This document shows, one piece after another, positions 24,955 to 35,100 of a stretch of 64,000 nucleotides of DNA. The stretch comes from Phytohabitans sp037414955 (GTDB lineage Bacteria > Actinomycetota > Actinomycetes > Mycobacteriales > Micromonosporaceae). The translations under genes were made by a program, and so were the position numbers. The DNA is taken from the NCBI GenBank assembly GCA_037414955.1, contig JBBEWH010000012.1, positions 72,339-136,338 on the forward strand, in the 5' to 3' direction. The notes under the pieces are model-generated. The model was not told where the DNA came from, made no database searches, and saw only the letters and a list, made by a program, of their open reading frames with translations. Position 1 is the stretch's first letter, and each line of letters starts with the position of its first letter.

Positions 24955-26921
24955 TTGTCGAAGTAGGTGGATGGGTGGGTGGTCAGGCATTGGCCGAGTG
25001 GGGTTTTCCAGGCCAGGATGCCGTCGTCGAGTTGGATGAGGTCGGTGTCGGGGAGATGCTTGAAGTGGTGGTGGCGGCTGCACAAATTGGCGAGGTTGGC
25101 GCGGCTGGTGTTGCGGCTTTTGGCCCAGTCGTTGGTGTGGTCGATTTCGCAGCGGTGGGCGGGCATGCGGCAGCCGGGTGCTCTGCAGGTGCGGTCGCGG
25201 GCGTTGATGTAGGCGGTGTCGTGGGCGGTGGGTCGGCGGCGGGTGATGCCGTGACTCATCAGGAGGCCGGTTTCGTCGTATACCGAGTATCGCCAAGTCA
25301 GATCAGGGTTTTCGGCGGCGATGTGGCGGGCGATGTCGGCGATGACGGGGCCGAAGCCGGCGAGTTCGCCGGGGTGGTTGGTCAGTCCGATGAGGGTGGT
25401 CAGGGAGATTTGTAGGTCGATGACGCCGCGGCGGGGTCCGGGCAGCGGCCCGGCCGGCACGGGTGTGGGTGTGGTGGAGTCTTCGGCTCGTGGTCGGGTT
25501 GGTGGTCGCGGCGGCTGGGGTGGGGCTGGTTCGGGTGGTGGGGCGTCGCGGTGGCCGCTGGTGGCCGGCGACGGGTTGGGGTGTTGGGGAGGTGTGGCTT
25601 CATCCTCGGGCGGTGGTTCGTTCTGAGGTGAAATGCCCGCCGCCGGTGCCGGTGGTGGGGTGGGTCGGGTGGTGGGGAGGTGGTCGAAGCCGGCGTCCCA
25701 GAGGGCGGTGAGGTCGGCGTGGTCGGGGTCGACATCGTCATCGCCGTGGCCGTATGCGTCGTCGGGTGGTTCGTCGAGTCCGGTCCAGTCGATGCTTCCG
25801 CTGGTGGGTGCGTCGTGTGGGCGGCTGAACCCGCCCCGGATTTTGTCGTGGGGCACAGTCTCGGTCGCGGCGGTGCTGGTGTCGGCCACAGAGCCGCTGG
25901 TGTCGGCGGTGGCTCCGGCTGTGCCGCTGTCGAGCCCAGCCGCATCGACGTCGGCGTCGGCTGCGGGCGTGCTGGGGTCGGGGACTGCGTCGGGCTGGTC
26001 GACGTTCGCGGTGGGGGTGGGTGGGGGTGGCTGCCCGGCGGGTGTGTCCGGTCCGGCGGGTGGTGCTGGGCTGGCCGGTGGTGCTGGCGTTGCTGTGGCT
26101 CGGGTTGGTGGTGTGGTTGGGGTGGGGTCGGCTAGTGGGCAGTCGGTGATGGGGCCGCCGGTGGCGATGCCTTCTCCGACGAGGAGGTCGAGGAGGATGT
26201 CGGCTCGTAGTTGTGTCATGGTGCGGGTGTCGCCGTGGTGTTTCGCGGTGCGGGCGATCGCGGTGAGTCGTTCCATGGCGGCGGCTGTCCGGTGTGGTGG
26301 CAGGTCTTGTCCGTGTAGTTCGGCCAGGCCGTCGTTGGTGGGCCGTACTTGGACGCGTCGGCCGGTCAGTGCTTTCTTGACGCGGGTGGTTTTGGCTTGC
26401 GGGTCGGCGGCGAACACCAGTGTGGCAAGCCGTGCCCGGAGCTGGCCGGTGGTGAGGCGGGGTGCTTGGTCGATGATCTTGTCGATGACCTGGCGTGCTG
26501 TCGGTGTGGCCAGGCACATGGTCAGGTCGGACATGATCCGCGCTTTGGGGATGTCGATCTCACCTTGGTCGAGGGCGGTGAACACCGCCGGTAGCCGTTG
26601 GAGCAGGTCGTCGGCGAGCGTGAGTTGGCCGGCGGCGGTGGTGGGGGTCCAGGTCATGGCGTAGGCGATCTCGATCTGGGCCCATCGGTGTTCGGGGTTG
26701 CCGCCGATGATCTGGTCGCCGCGTCGTCCCAGCTCGTGCAGCGTTGATAGCAGTCGGGCGTTGTCGTGGGCGAGGAGGCGTTGCCGGGCTTGCGCGTATC
26801 GGACCAGGTCCAGGTCTTCGAGTGTGGACATGTCGACGTCGGCGAGGATGGCGGCGAGTTCGGGGCCGGGTGGGATGAGTGCCAGCTCGTCTGGCAGCCG
26901 CCCTCCGGTCCCCTGTGTCAT
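24951..26921 (-). CDS. DUF222 / HNH endonuclease (13E12-repeat family)
   Basis: The 656-residue protein has an N-terminal helical DUF222 domain (residues ~20-240; ALDQGEIDIPKARIMSDLT is typical). A ~230-residue disordered Pro/Ala/Asp-rich linker follows, then a second DUF222 part (GVIDLQISLTTLIGL, GELAGFGPVIADIARHIA) and a C-terminal HNH nuclease: CRAPGCRMPAHRCEIDHTND, then NLANLCSRHHHFKH. Cysteines, the H of EIDH and the HH pair make a metal site. The family occurs in many copies in actinobacteria; its role is not established. Its 3' end abuts the dead transposase. Confidence 0.85.
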   Translation of the reverse strand: MTQGTGGRLPDELALIPPGPELAAILADVDMSTLEDLDLVRYAQARQRLLAHDNARLLSTLHELGRRGDQIIGGNPEHRWAQIEIAYAMTWTPTTAAGQLTLADDLLQRLPAVFTALDQGEIDIPKARIMSDLTMCLATPTARQVIDKIIDQAPRLTTGQLRARLATLVFAADPQAKTTRVKKALTGRRVQVRPTNDGLAELHGQDLPPHRTAAAMERLTAIARTAKHHGDTRTMTQLRADILLDLLVGEGIATGGPITDCPLADPTPTTPPTRATATPAPPASPAPPAGPDTPAGQPPPPTPTANVDQPDAVPDPSTPAADADVDAAGLDSGTAGATADTSGSVADTSTAATETVPHDKIRGGFSRPHDAPTSGSIDWTGLDEPPDDAYGHGDDDVDPDHADLTALWDAGFDHLPTTRPTPPPAPAAGISPQNEPPPEDEATPPQHPNPSPATSGHRDAPPPEPAPPQPPRPPTRPRAEDSTTPTPVPAGPLPGPRRGVIDLQISLTTLIGLTNHPGELAGFGPVIADIARHIAAENPDLTWRYSVYDETGLLMSHGITRRRPTAHDTAYINARDRTCRAPGCRMPAHRCEIDHTNDWAKSRNTSRANLANLCSRHHHFKHLPDTDLIQLDDGILAWKTPLGQCLTTHPSTYFDN

Positions 26922-27118
26922 GCCCACAACCCTATCGAACACACGTCCAAGGTCACAAGCCTCCGACGGCTGAATCCCTTACCACGCAAGCGCAGGAGAG
27001 AAAATACGTCCATTGTGGAGCGACAGTCGCTCTGGTGGCCGGTGGATGTGCCGGATGCGGGCGTCCCGATGCTCCCGCGTGCGGCGCGAGAGCATCGGAA
27101 CAAGGCCCGGTCAGCGTT

Positions 27119-29098
27119 TCATCGCGGTGGTGCCGGCAGTGTGTGTCGCGCGAACGTGGGAGCCGATGTCGAGCGCATGGCGGATCCGTTGTCCCTTGTG
27201 TACACACGCACCGAGTCGTTCTGGTTGCGCGCGACGATGAGCCACGACTGGCCTTCACTGCTGGTGTACTCGGCGATGGTCGGCTCGGTCACGACCGGGT
27301 CCGGGCCGTCCGTGTACACCCGCGCCCAGTTTCCCCAGGTCCCGACGCCCGGCGCGGACTCGAAGACCCGGTAGATGTGGTCGTCCACGCCCCGGGCCAC
27401 CACCGTCAACCGGCCCGACTGCGGGTCCAGCACGGCTGCGGGCGGTCCGGCTGTGGAGAACGTGCCGACCGGCGCCCAGGAGCCGGGCCACGCGCCGCCC
27501 GCGCCCTGCTGCTGCGTGACGATGTAGCCGTCCATGGTTCGGGCGAACAGGCGCAGGATCCGGCCCGGCATGACGACCACCGCAGGGGTGCCGACAGCGC
27601 CGCCGAGCGAGCCGCCCCCGGTCAGGGCACCGTCGCGGTAGATGGACGACCTCCATTGCATACTGTCGAAGGCCTGGGTGAACACCGTGACCGACCGGTC
27701 GGCGCCAGGAACCGCGACAACCTCGCCCGACACGTTCTGCACCGGCAGCCGCCGCCACGGGAGCAGGTCGCCGGCGGCACCGTCCTGGCTGCGGAACCAC
27801 AGGTTGCGCTCGGCGTCGATGGCGAACGCGACCAGCGAGCCGTCGGTGAGCCGGACGGCCACCGGCCGGGACTGCATCGCGCCGTCCAGGTCGAGGCCGG
27901 CCTGCCAGCTCCGGCTCGGCGACGCGGCCCGGGTGAACGACCAGGTCTCGCTGGTGATGTTGTGCGCCAGCACCTGCAGGGTGTTCTGGCCGTTCAGGAC
28001 CAGGGCGGGCTTGCCGGTGAACGCCTCGTCGGTGGGCACCGTCGACCACTGGACGTTGCCGAACGTGTTCGGATTCTCCTGATAGGCGTGCCGCAGCCGG
28101 CCGATGTTGTCGGAGTAGACGTACTCGATCGGACCGAGCTGGGTGCTCTCGTTCGGGCCCTGACGCACGGCGACCGAGGTGAACGCCTGGATGCCGTTGG
28201 GCGGCGACGCCGGGATGTGCCGCTCGGTGAGCCGGCAGGTGTTGGTGACGCCGAATACGTTGTTGAAGATGGACCAGCCGGTCCCCACCCGGATGCCGCC
28301 GACCGGCCACACGGGCTCGGGGCCGGCCTCGCGCCAGCGGTAGTGATTGAGGTCGCCGTTGCCGCGCACACCGAAGAGTGCGTCGCCGCCGACCGAGAAG
28401 ATGCCGCGGTCGAACATGCCCCAGCCGGTGCCCATGAACTGGTGCTGGACGATCCACCGCTGGCTGGTGGGCTCGAAGCGGCTGCGGTACATGTCACCGT
28501 CGGGCTCGCGCCCCCACAGCACGCCCGGCCCGGCAGAGACGATCAGGTCGAAGCGGTCCCACCCGGTGTCGATCACCCTGCCGGAGATGCTCCAGGCGCT
28601 GTTCCCCTCGTCGTAGCGCCACCAGCGCAGCTTCCCGGCCCCGTCCACGACGTAGAAGTCACCGATCTCGTCGACGGTGATCTTGTTCCGGAACGCGGCG
28701 GTCGCATAGTCGGCGAAGTTCGTGCTGATCAGCTTGCTCTGCGCGCCGCCAACGCTGTCCCACCCACTCCCGTTCCACCGATAGCGGTACATCCCGGCGG
28801 AGTTGATCCCGTAGACCCGCCCATCCGGACCGCCGAGGATCCGCGGAAAGCCGTTCCAGCCCTGCCCGACCTCCACACCGGCCGACCCGGCGGCGGCGGT
28901 CGACCCGACCCCGCTGTACGAATACCGGTACAGCTTCCCGTCGTTCCCGGTCCCGAAGATCGTCGCATTCCCCGAGCACTGGAATGTGTCCGCCGCCTGC
29001 GCCGGTGCGCTTCCCACCAGCACGATGGGCACCGCAGCAACGACCGTTGCCAAAGCGGCAGCCCGCGGCCTCAACCGCCCCACCCTGTTCCTGGCCAT
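27119..29098 (-). CDS. Secreted tachylectin-like beta-propeller protein
   Basis: The 659-residue protein starts at ATG 29098 behind GGGAGG and has a Sec signal ending SAPAQA-A. Residues ~40-270 carry about five 45-residue repeats of the tachylectin-2 kind: GVEVGQGWNGFPRILGGPDG, RVIDTGWDRFDLIVS, FMGTGWGMFDRGIFSVGGD, RVGTGWSIFNNVFGV. The remaining ~380 residues form a second propeller (PLL-like repeats such as SFTRAASPSRSWQ and GSWAPVGTFS). Tachylectin-2 binds N-acetyl sugars, so cell-wall or glycan binding is likely. It follows the RHS toxin stop by 45 bases on the same strand and may be co-expressed. Confidence 0.75.
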   Translation of the reverse strand: MARNRVGRLRPRAAALATVVAAVPIVLVGSAPAQAADTFQCSGNATIFGTGNDGKLYRYSYSGVGSTAAAGSAGVEVGQGWNGFPRILGGPDGRVYGINSAGMYRYRWNGSGWDSVGGAQSKLISTNFADYATAAFRNKITVDEIGDFYVVDGAGKLRWWRYDEGNSAWSISGRVIDTGWDRFDLIVSAGPGVLWGREPDGDMYRSRFEPTSQRWIVQHQFMGTGWGMFDRGIFSVGGDALFGVRGNGDLNHYRWREAGPEPVWPVGGIRVGTGWSIFNNVFGVTNTCRLTERHIPASPPNGIQAFTSVAVRQGPNESTQLGPIEYVYSDNIGRLRHAYQENPNTFGNVQWSTVPTDEAFTGKPALVLNGQNTLQVLAHNITSETWSFTRAASPSRSWQAGLDLDGAMQSRPVAVRLTDGSLVAFAIDAERNLWFRSQDGAAGDLLPWRRLPVQNVSGEVVAVPGADRSVTVFTQAFDSMQWRSSIYRDGALTGGGSLGGAVGTPAVVVMPGRILRLFARTMDGYIVTQQQGAGGAWPGSWAPVGTFSTAGPPAAVLDPQSGRLTVVARGVDDHIYRVFESAPGVGTWGNWARVYTDGPDPVVTEPTIAEYTSSEGQSWLIVARNQNDSVRVYTRDNGSAMRSTSAPTFARHTLPAPPR

Positions 29099-29143
29099 TC
29101 GGTCAAACCTCCCGGTTCCTTTTGGATAAATCGCCACACAACC

Positions 29144-32100
29144 TCAGCCGCCCGCGACGACGCTGATGTTTATTCCCGCGTGTTTTCTCAGCCAGTTGTC
29201 CTGGTGTTCTTGATCGGAGTTTTTGTACTTCCGGCCGGCGCTCCGCCATTTCGTCTCGACGTAGCCCAGGAGCCGCCCACCAGGTCTGTCAAAGACGTGC
29301 ATGTCGAGCTTCCGGTCTCCCCACGTGCCATCGCGGCGGGGCGCCCGGAAGGTCATCGCCGCCGGGTTTTGGGCATCGGTTTCCACGAATCGACCTTGCG
29401 AGCGAAGGAACGCGGCAACGTCGTCGCGGAAACCGTCGCCAGCCATGCGATTCCGCGCGCCCCCCTGCGGCTGGCTCGGGTGAACGACGTCGCACTTGCG
29501 TGCGTTGTGGACGAGGGCAGCAATGTCACCGGCGAGAACGTAATAGGTGTGCAGCCCGTCGACCGTGAGGTTGTAGACGCGCTGGCGCTGGGTCCAAAAG
29601 CGGGTCTCGACCACCTCGGCGGAGCGATGGTCCGCCGTCTCGAAGCGATGGCCCGGCTTGAGGTCCTTGGCGTTGACCCAGCGGTTGGCGTCGTCGACCC
29701 AGAATGGATGCTCATCCGTCGCCGTCACCTTCGCGACCTTGTCGCCGGCCGCATCGTCGACGTCGACGGTGATTTCGACGAGGTGCTTCTCCCCGTCGCC
29801 GACGATGACGTCGGTGACCTGCTTGTTCTCGGTACGGCCGGTGGTCGGGTCGGTGGCCTTGACCGTGTCGCCGATGGCGACCTGGTCGATCGGTTCGGTG
29901 CTGCCGTCCGCCATCAGGACGCGCGTGCCGGGGGTGAAGCTGTTGCAGCCGCGAGAGCGCCCGCCGGAGAACGCGCCGAAGGCCGCACCCATCGCGACAC
30001 CGGCCATGTTGACCTCGCCGGTCGCGGCGTATTGCATGCCGGCATCGGTGACGCCGCCGGTGACCGCGCCCGCCGCCATCTGACCGGCCAGGCCGACGCC
30101 CTTCGCGGCGACCGCGCCGACCACCTTGGCGCCGATGGCGCCCGCGCCGGCGCCCATGAGGCCCTGGGCCGCCCCGATGCCGGCGGACTTCGCGGCGTCC
30201 TTCCAGTTCTTGATGTCGCCCTGGCCCATGTCCTTGGCCAGGTTGATCAGTGCGGCCGCGCCGACCATGCAGGCCACCGCCGCCGCACCAGCGGTTGCCG
30301 CCGCGCACGCGATGCCGGCGGCGATGGAACCCACGATGGCCAGGCCCTCGAGGATGGCGTCCTTGTGTTCGGCGACCCACTGGCCGGCCGCGATCGCCGC
30401 CTTCGACACCGTCTCGATGACCGCGCCGACCTTGTCGGCCGCCGCCTGGTAGAGCTGGGTCGCGAACTTCTTCGGGTCGGCGATGGCCGTGACCGCGACC
30501 GACACCACCGACGCGGCCAGCTTCGCCGTCGTGGAGACCACCTTGCCGATGGTCTTCAGCAGCGGCTTGGTCACGGCCGCGAGCACTGGCAGCGGCGTGT
30601 ACTTGACCGCGGTCGCGGCCGCCTTCTTGGCCGCCGCCGTCACCGCTGCCGCGGCTTTTCGCGCCGCCGCCGCGGCCTGGGCCTTTTTCTGTTGTGCCCA
30701 GTTGGCGCCCTTCTTGACGGCGTTGCCGACCGCGTTGACCGCCGAGGCGAGACCTGACTTGTTGTAGACCCATTCCGCGCCGCGGGCCAGCGCGCTGCCG
30801 AGCGCCTTCACCGCCGACCAGGCCGCGCTCGCCACGGTCGCGGCCGCGTTGTAGACCGTGGTGGCCACCGACTTGACGATGTTGGCCGCCTTGCGGATCC
30901 ACTTGGGCCAGTGGCCGTCGGGGTCGCTGTAGTCGAGCGGCGCGCCCGCACCGTAGGTGTACCGGTTGGCCAGGACCGAGTCGCCGGCGCTGTAGTTGAC
31001 GCTGTCGCGGGAGGTGAACGTGCCGGTGCCGGGCTGGTACCAGCGCGCGCCCATGTCGACCTGGCCGGTATCCGGGTCGGTCCAGTCGCCCTGGAAGCCG
31101 ACGCTGCTGGTCCGGGAAGCGGAGGCGATCCGCTCGCCGAACGGGTCGTACGCCGTCGATCCGGCCGGCGCGGACGCGTGGGGTGCGGTCGGATCCAGCT
31201 CGGCCACGATGTCGCCGTGAGCGTCCGCCACCGTCAGCCGCTTGGCCGTGCCGACCGCGGTGGACAGCAGCTCGCCGCCGGCGCCGCGGCCGTACCTCTC
31301 GCTGGCGTACGCCACCGGGTCGTCCTCGGCGCCCGCGTAGGTGAACGCGACCCCGTTACGCGCCGCCGCCCGGTCCAGCCCGTCGTACGTGTAGTCCTGC
31401 CCCTCCGACGACACCAGCCGGTCGAAGGCGTCGAACGAGTACTGCTCGGCCAGCCCGGAACTCGTCCGCGACTTGAGCGAACCCCGCGCGGTGTACTGGT
31501 ACGTGTAATCGCCGTCGGAGAGCAAGCGGTTGCGCTCGTCGAAGGTGGCGGTCTTGGTCCCCGCCTTGGTCCGGTTGCCGGAGTCGTCCCACTCGTAGGC
31601 GGTGCGCCCGCCCGGCCCGATCCACGCGGTGAGCCGCCCGGCCCAGTCGTACTCGTAGCGGTTGTCCCCGGCCTCCGCCGTCCCGGCCGTGGTCTTGCGG
31701 ACCACATGGCCGTTGGCGTCGTAGCCGTAGGACACCGACGCGACCACCGCGTTCCCGGCGCTGCGCACGGTGTCCGACGCCAACTGCCCGTAGTCGTCGT
31801 AGGTGAGCGCCCGCGTCCGCCCGCCGCCGTAGTCGACGCTCTGCAGAGCGCCCGCCGCGTCGTACCCGAGGGTCTGCGTCGTGCCGGTCAAACCGTCGGT
31901 GACGGTCTTGAGCCGCCCGCGGTCGTAGCCGAACGTGGCGGTGCCGGCGGCGTCGGTGCGGCCGGTGAGCAGCCCGTCGTTGTCGTAGGCGAACGAGGCG
32001 TTGCCGGACGGTCCCGCGGCGTTGAGCAGATCGCCGCGGTCGTTGTAGCTGTAGGTGTTGGTGCCGCCGGGCGCGCTGACCGTGGTGAGCTGCCCGGCCA

Positions 32101-35100
32101 GGTCGTAGCCGAGGGTGCGGGCGGTGGTGGCCGCCTCGGCGCCGGCGCCGGTCTCGGCGCGCAACCGGCCCGCGGCGTCGTAGGTCCGGGCCCGCACCAC
32201 GTTGCCGGGCGCGGTGAGCCGCACGGGCTGGGCGTCGGCGTCGTACCCGACCGTCCAGGTGCGGTCGGCGGCGGCCGGGTGCGCGGCGGTGGACGGCTCG
32301 ACCACCGACTCCGGCAGGCCGAGGGTGTTGTACGAGTACCGGGTCACGTTCCCGCGCCCGTCGGTGTAGCGGGTGCGGTTGCCCGCCGCGTCGTACCCGA
32401 AGGACGTGGTGATCGAGTGGTCGGCGCTGACCGGCTCGATCTGTTTCACCAGCCGGTCGGCCGCGTCGTACTCGAAGCGGGTGGTGTGCTGGTCGGGATC
32501 GGTCGCGCCGACCAGGTTGCCGGACACGTCGTAGGCGTAGGTCTGCGTGCGCAGGACGTCCTCGCCGAGCAGGTCGCTCTCCGAGGTCTTGTCGCCGAAC
32601 TGGTTGAAGGCGACCCGGGTGACGCGGCCCTTGCCGTCCTCCTCGTACACCTGGCGGCCGGTGTAGTCGTACCCGTACCGCCGCACCACTCCCGCCGCGG
32701 ACGTGGTCTTGGTCAGCTGGCCCAGCGCGTCGAACTCGCTGCGCGTGGTGGCACCGCTGGGCGCGGTCACCGCGCGGGCGTTGCCCGCGTCGTCGTAGGT
32801 CACCGTGCCGGTGAAGACACCGGCCTGCGGGTACCGCTCGATCTGGGTGCTGCTCACCGGGCGGTCGAGATCGTCGTATGTGGACTCCGTGCGGGCCCCG
32901 GTCGGCCCGGTGGTGGACAGCGGCTGGCCGGTCCGGGTGTACGTGAACCGGCTCAGTGCCCGCTGGTCGTTGGTCTCGCCCGGCTCGTCGCGTACGACCA
33001 GCCGGCTGAGCTGGTCGTAGGTGAACCGGGTGACCGCGCCGCCAGGTTCGGTCACCGACGTGACGTTGCCGAGCGGGTCGTAGGTGGTGGCGGTGATCGG
33101 GGTGATCGTCTGCGACGGGCCCGGCGGCAGGTAGGCGGGCGCGATCGACTGCACGGGGCGCCCGAGCCGGTCGTACACGGAACGGCTGACCCGCCCGAGC
33201 GGGTCACGCGACGAGGTCTGCGCCCCGTACGTGTCGAAGCCGGCCACCGCGACCGGACGCGTCGAGGCCGAGGTGCCGTCGGCGTCCTCCGCCGTGACCG
33301 CCGGCCCGGTGACCTTGACCAGCCGCCCGGCCTCGTCGTAGTCGTAGTCGGTGGTGGCGTTCTTCGGATCGGTCGCCGAGGTGCGCAGGCCGCGCTGGTC
33401 GTACGTGTACGAGGTGACCCGGGTGTCCGGGCCCGCGGTGATGGTCTCCGTGCGGACGTTGCCGGCGTCGTCGTACTCGTAGTCGACCTGGTCGGACGGC
33501 TGGGTGCCGATGCCCGGGACGTTCGACGGCCGGCCGGTCATCGTGGTGCGCGTGACGTTGCCGTTGAGGTCGAAGGCGAACGTGCTGGTCCGGCGCAGCC
33601 CGTCGGGATCTTCGACGGTCTCGGTGACCTTGCCGACCCGGTCGACGGCGTGTGTGGTGACCTTGGTGCCGTTGCCCGCGACCCGTTTGACCAGGTGCCC
33701 GGCGCCGTTGTAGGTGTTCTCCTCGATCACGTAGTCGCGGGTCGCGCCGTTGGGGTCGTGGAACTTCTTGAGCGTGACCTTGTGCAGCAGGTCGTCGCGG
33801 TAGTAGCCGTACTCGAGCCGGCGGCCCATGGCGTCGGTGTCGCTGGCCAGCCGCCCGGCGTGGTCGTAGGAGTAGGCGTGCAGCACCAGGTAGTCACGGT
33901 CACCGGTGCCGGGTGCGCCCTCCGGGTCGCCGCGCCAGCCGCGCAGGCGGATCTCCGCGGTCTTGTTGCGCGCCGTGTACGCGTAGTCGTAACGGTTGCC
34001 ACCCGCGTCGACCATCGACACCCGGTTGCCGAACCGGTCGTAGGCGTAGCTGGTCTGGCCGCCCTCCGGGTCGGTGACCAGCACCGGATGGCTGTGCTCG
34101 TCGTACTCGGTGGTGGTGACCCGCGCCGCGTCGCCGCCGAGCAGGTCCGAGATGGTGACCTTGGTGGTGTTGCCGTCGGCGTCGTACTCGTTGACCACCT
34201 GCTGCTGGTGCCGCACGCCGGTGACCGCGTCGGTGGTGGCCGGCTGGGTCACCGACCGGATCCGGCCGTTGGTGTCATAGGCGTACGTGGTGGTCAGGCC
34301 GCTCGGATAGGCGTCGGAGAGCACCTTCTCGGTGATCTTGCGGCCGATCGCGTCGTAGGTGTACTCGGTGACCAGCCCGGACGGCAGGGTCACCCGCGCC
34401 AGGTCACCGTTGGGGAAGTACGCGTACCGGGTGGCCTTCTGCCGCGCGTCGAGCGTGCTGAGCAGCATCCCGGCCGGGACGGTCCCGCCGCCGACGGCCG
34501 GCTCGGTGCCGTTGGCGTACGCGTGGTCGACCGTGCTGCCGTCCGGGTTGGTCTGCACGTCGAGCTGGCCGGTGAAGTGGTAGGTGTAGCCGGTGCGGTA
34601 GGTGTTGTCCGTGGCACTGGCCGAGCGGCCGTCGCGCTGCTCGGTGACCAGGTCGCTGCGCGGATCGTAGGGGTCGGCCGGCGAGGCCGGATACTTCGAG
34701 TACGCGGTGAAGCAGGTGCTCGCGTCCCGGCAGGTCTTCCGCTCGGTGACGTTGCCGCGGTCGTCGTACTTCATCTCGACCGCGAAGCCGTTCTCGTTGA
34801 CGACCTTGCTCTGGTTGCCCTTGTCGTCGTATTCGAAGCTGCGCACGGCGAGGCCGTCGAGCGTGTGCCGCACGAAGACCGGCCCGCCGGCGTTGCCCGG
34901 GATGATCGTGCAGAACGCGGGGTCCTGCGGGTCGGGGCGTGAGCAGACCGGCGTCGGCTCGGTTGGCGGGTCGGGGTCCGGGATGCCGGTGTCCTCGGGC
35001 CGGGTCTCCAGGCCGAGCGGGGTGCCCGAACGCAGCAGGCGGCCGGCCAGCGCGTCGTACTCGTACAGGTTCGGCCGGCCCGCCGGGTCCAGCACCTGGA

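Noticed and set aside
29504..29947. Intein with protein splicing in the RHS protein
   Set aside because: The Hint domain ends in VHN and is followed by the toxin tip without a conserved C-extein Cys/Ser/Thr at +1 (Ala is there); cleavage, not splicing, is the usual role in polymorphic toxins.
26879..30757. A 1292-residue plus-strand open frame (and similarly 30911-34942 and 35285-38446) opposite the lectin and RHS genes
   Set aside because: Their translations are Arg/Gly/Val/Asp-rich with no family motif, as expected from the complement of GC-rich coding DNA; the minus-strand frames show clear domains.
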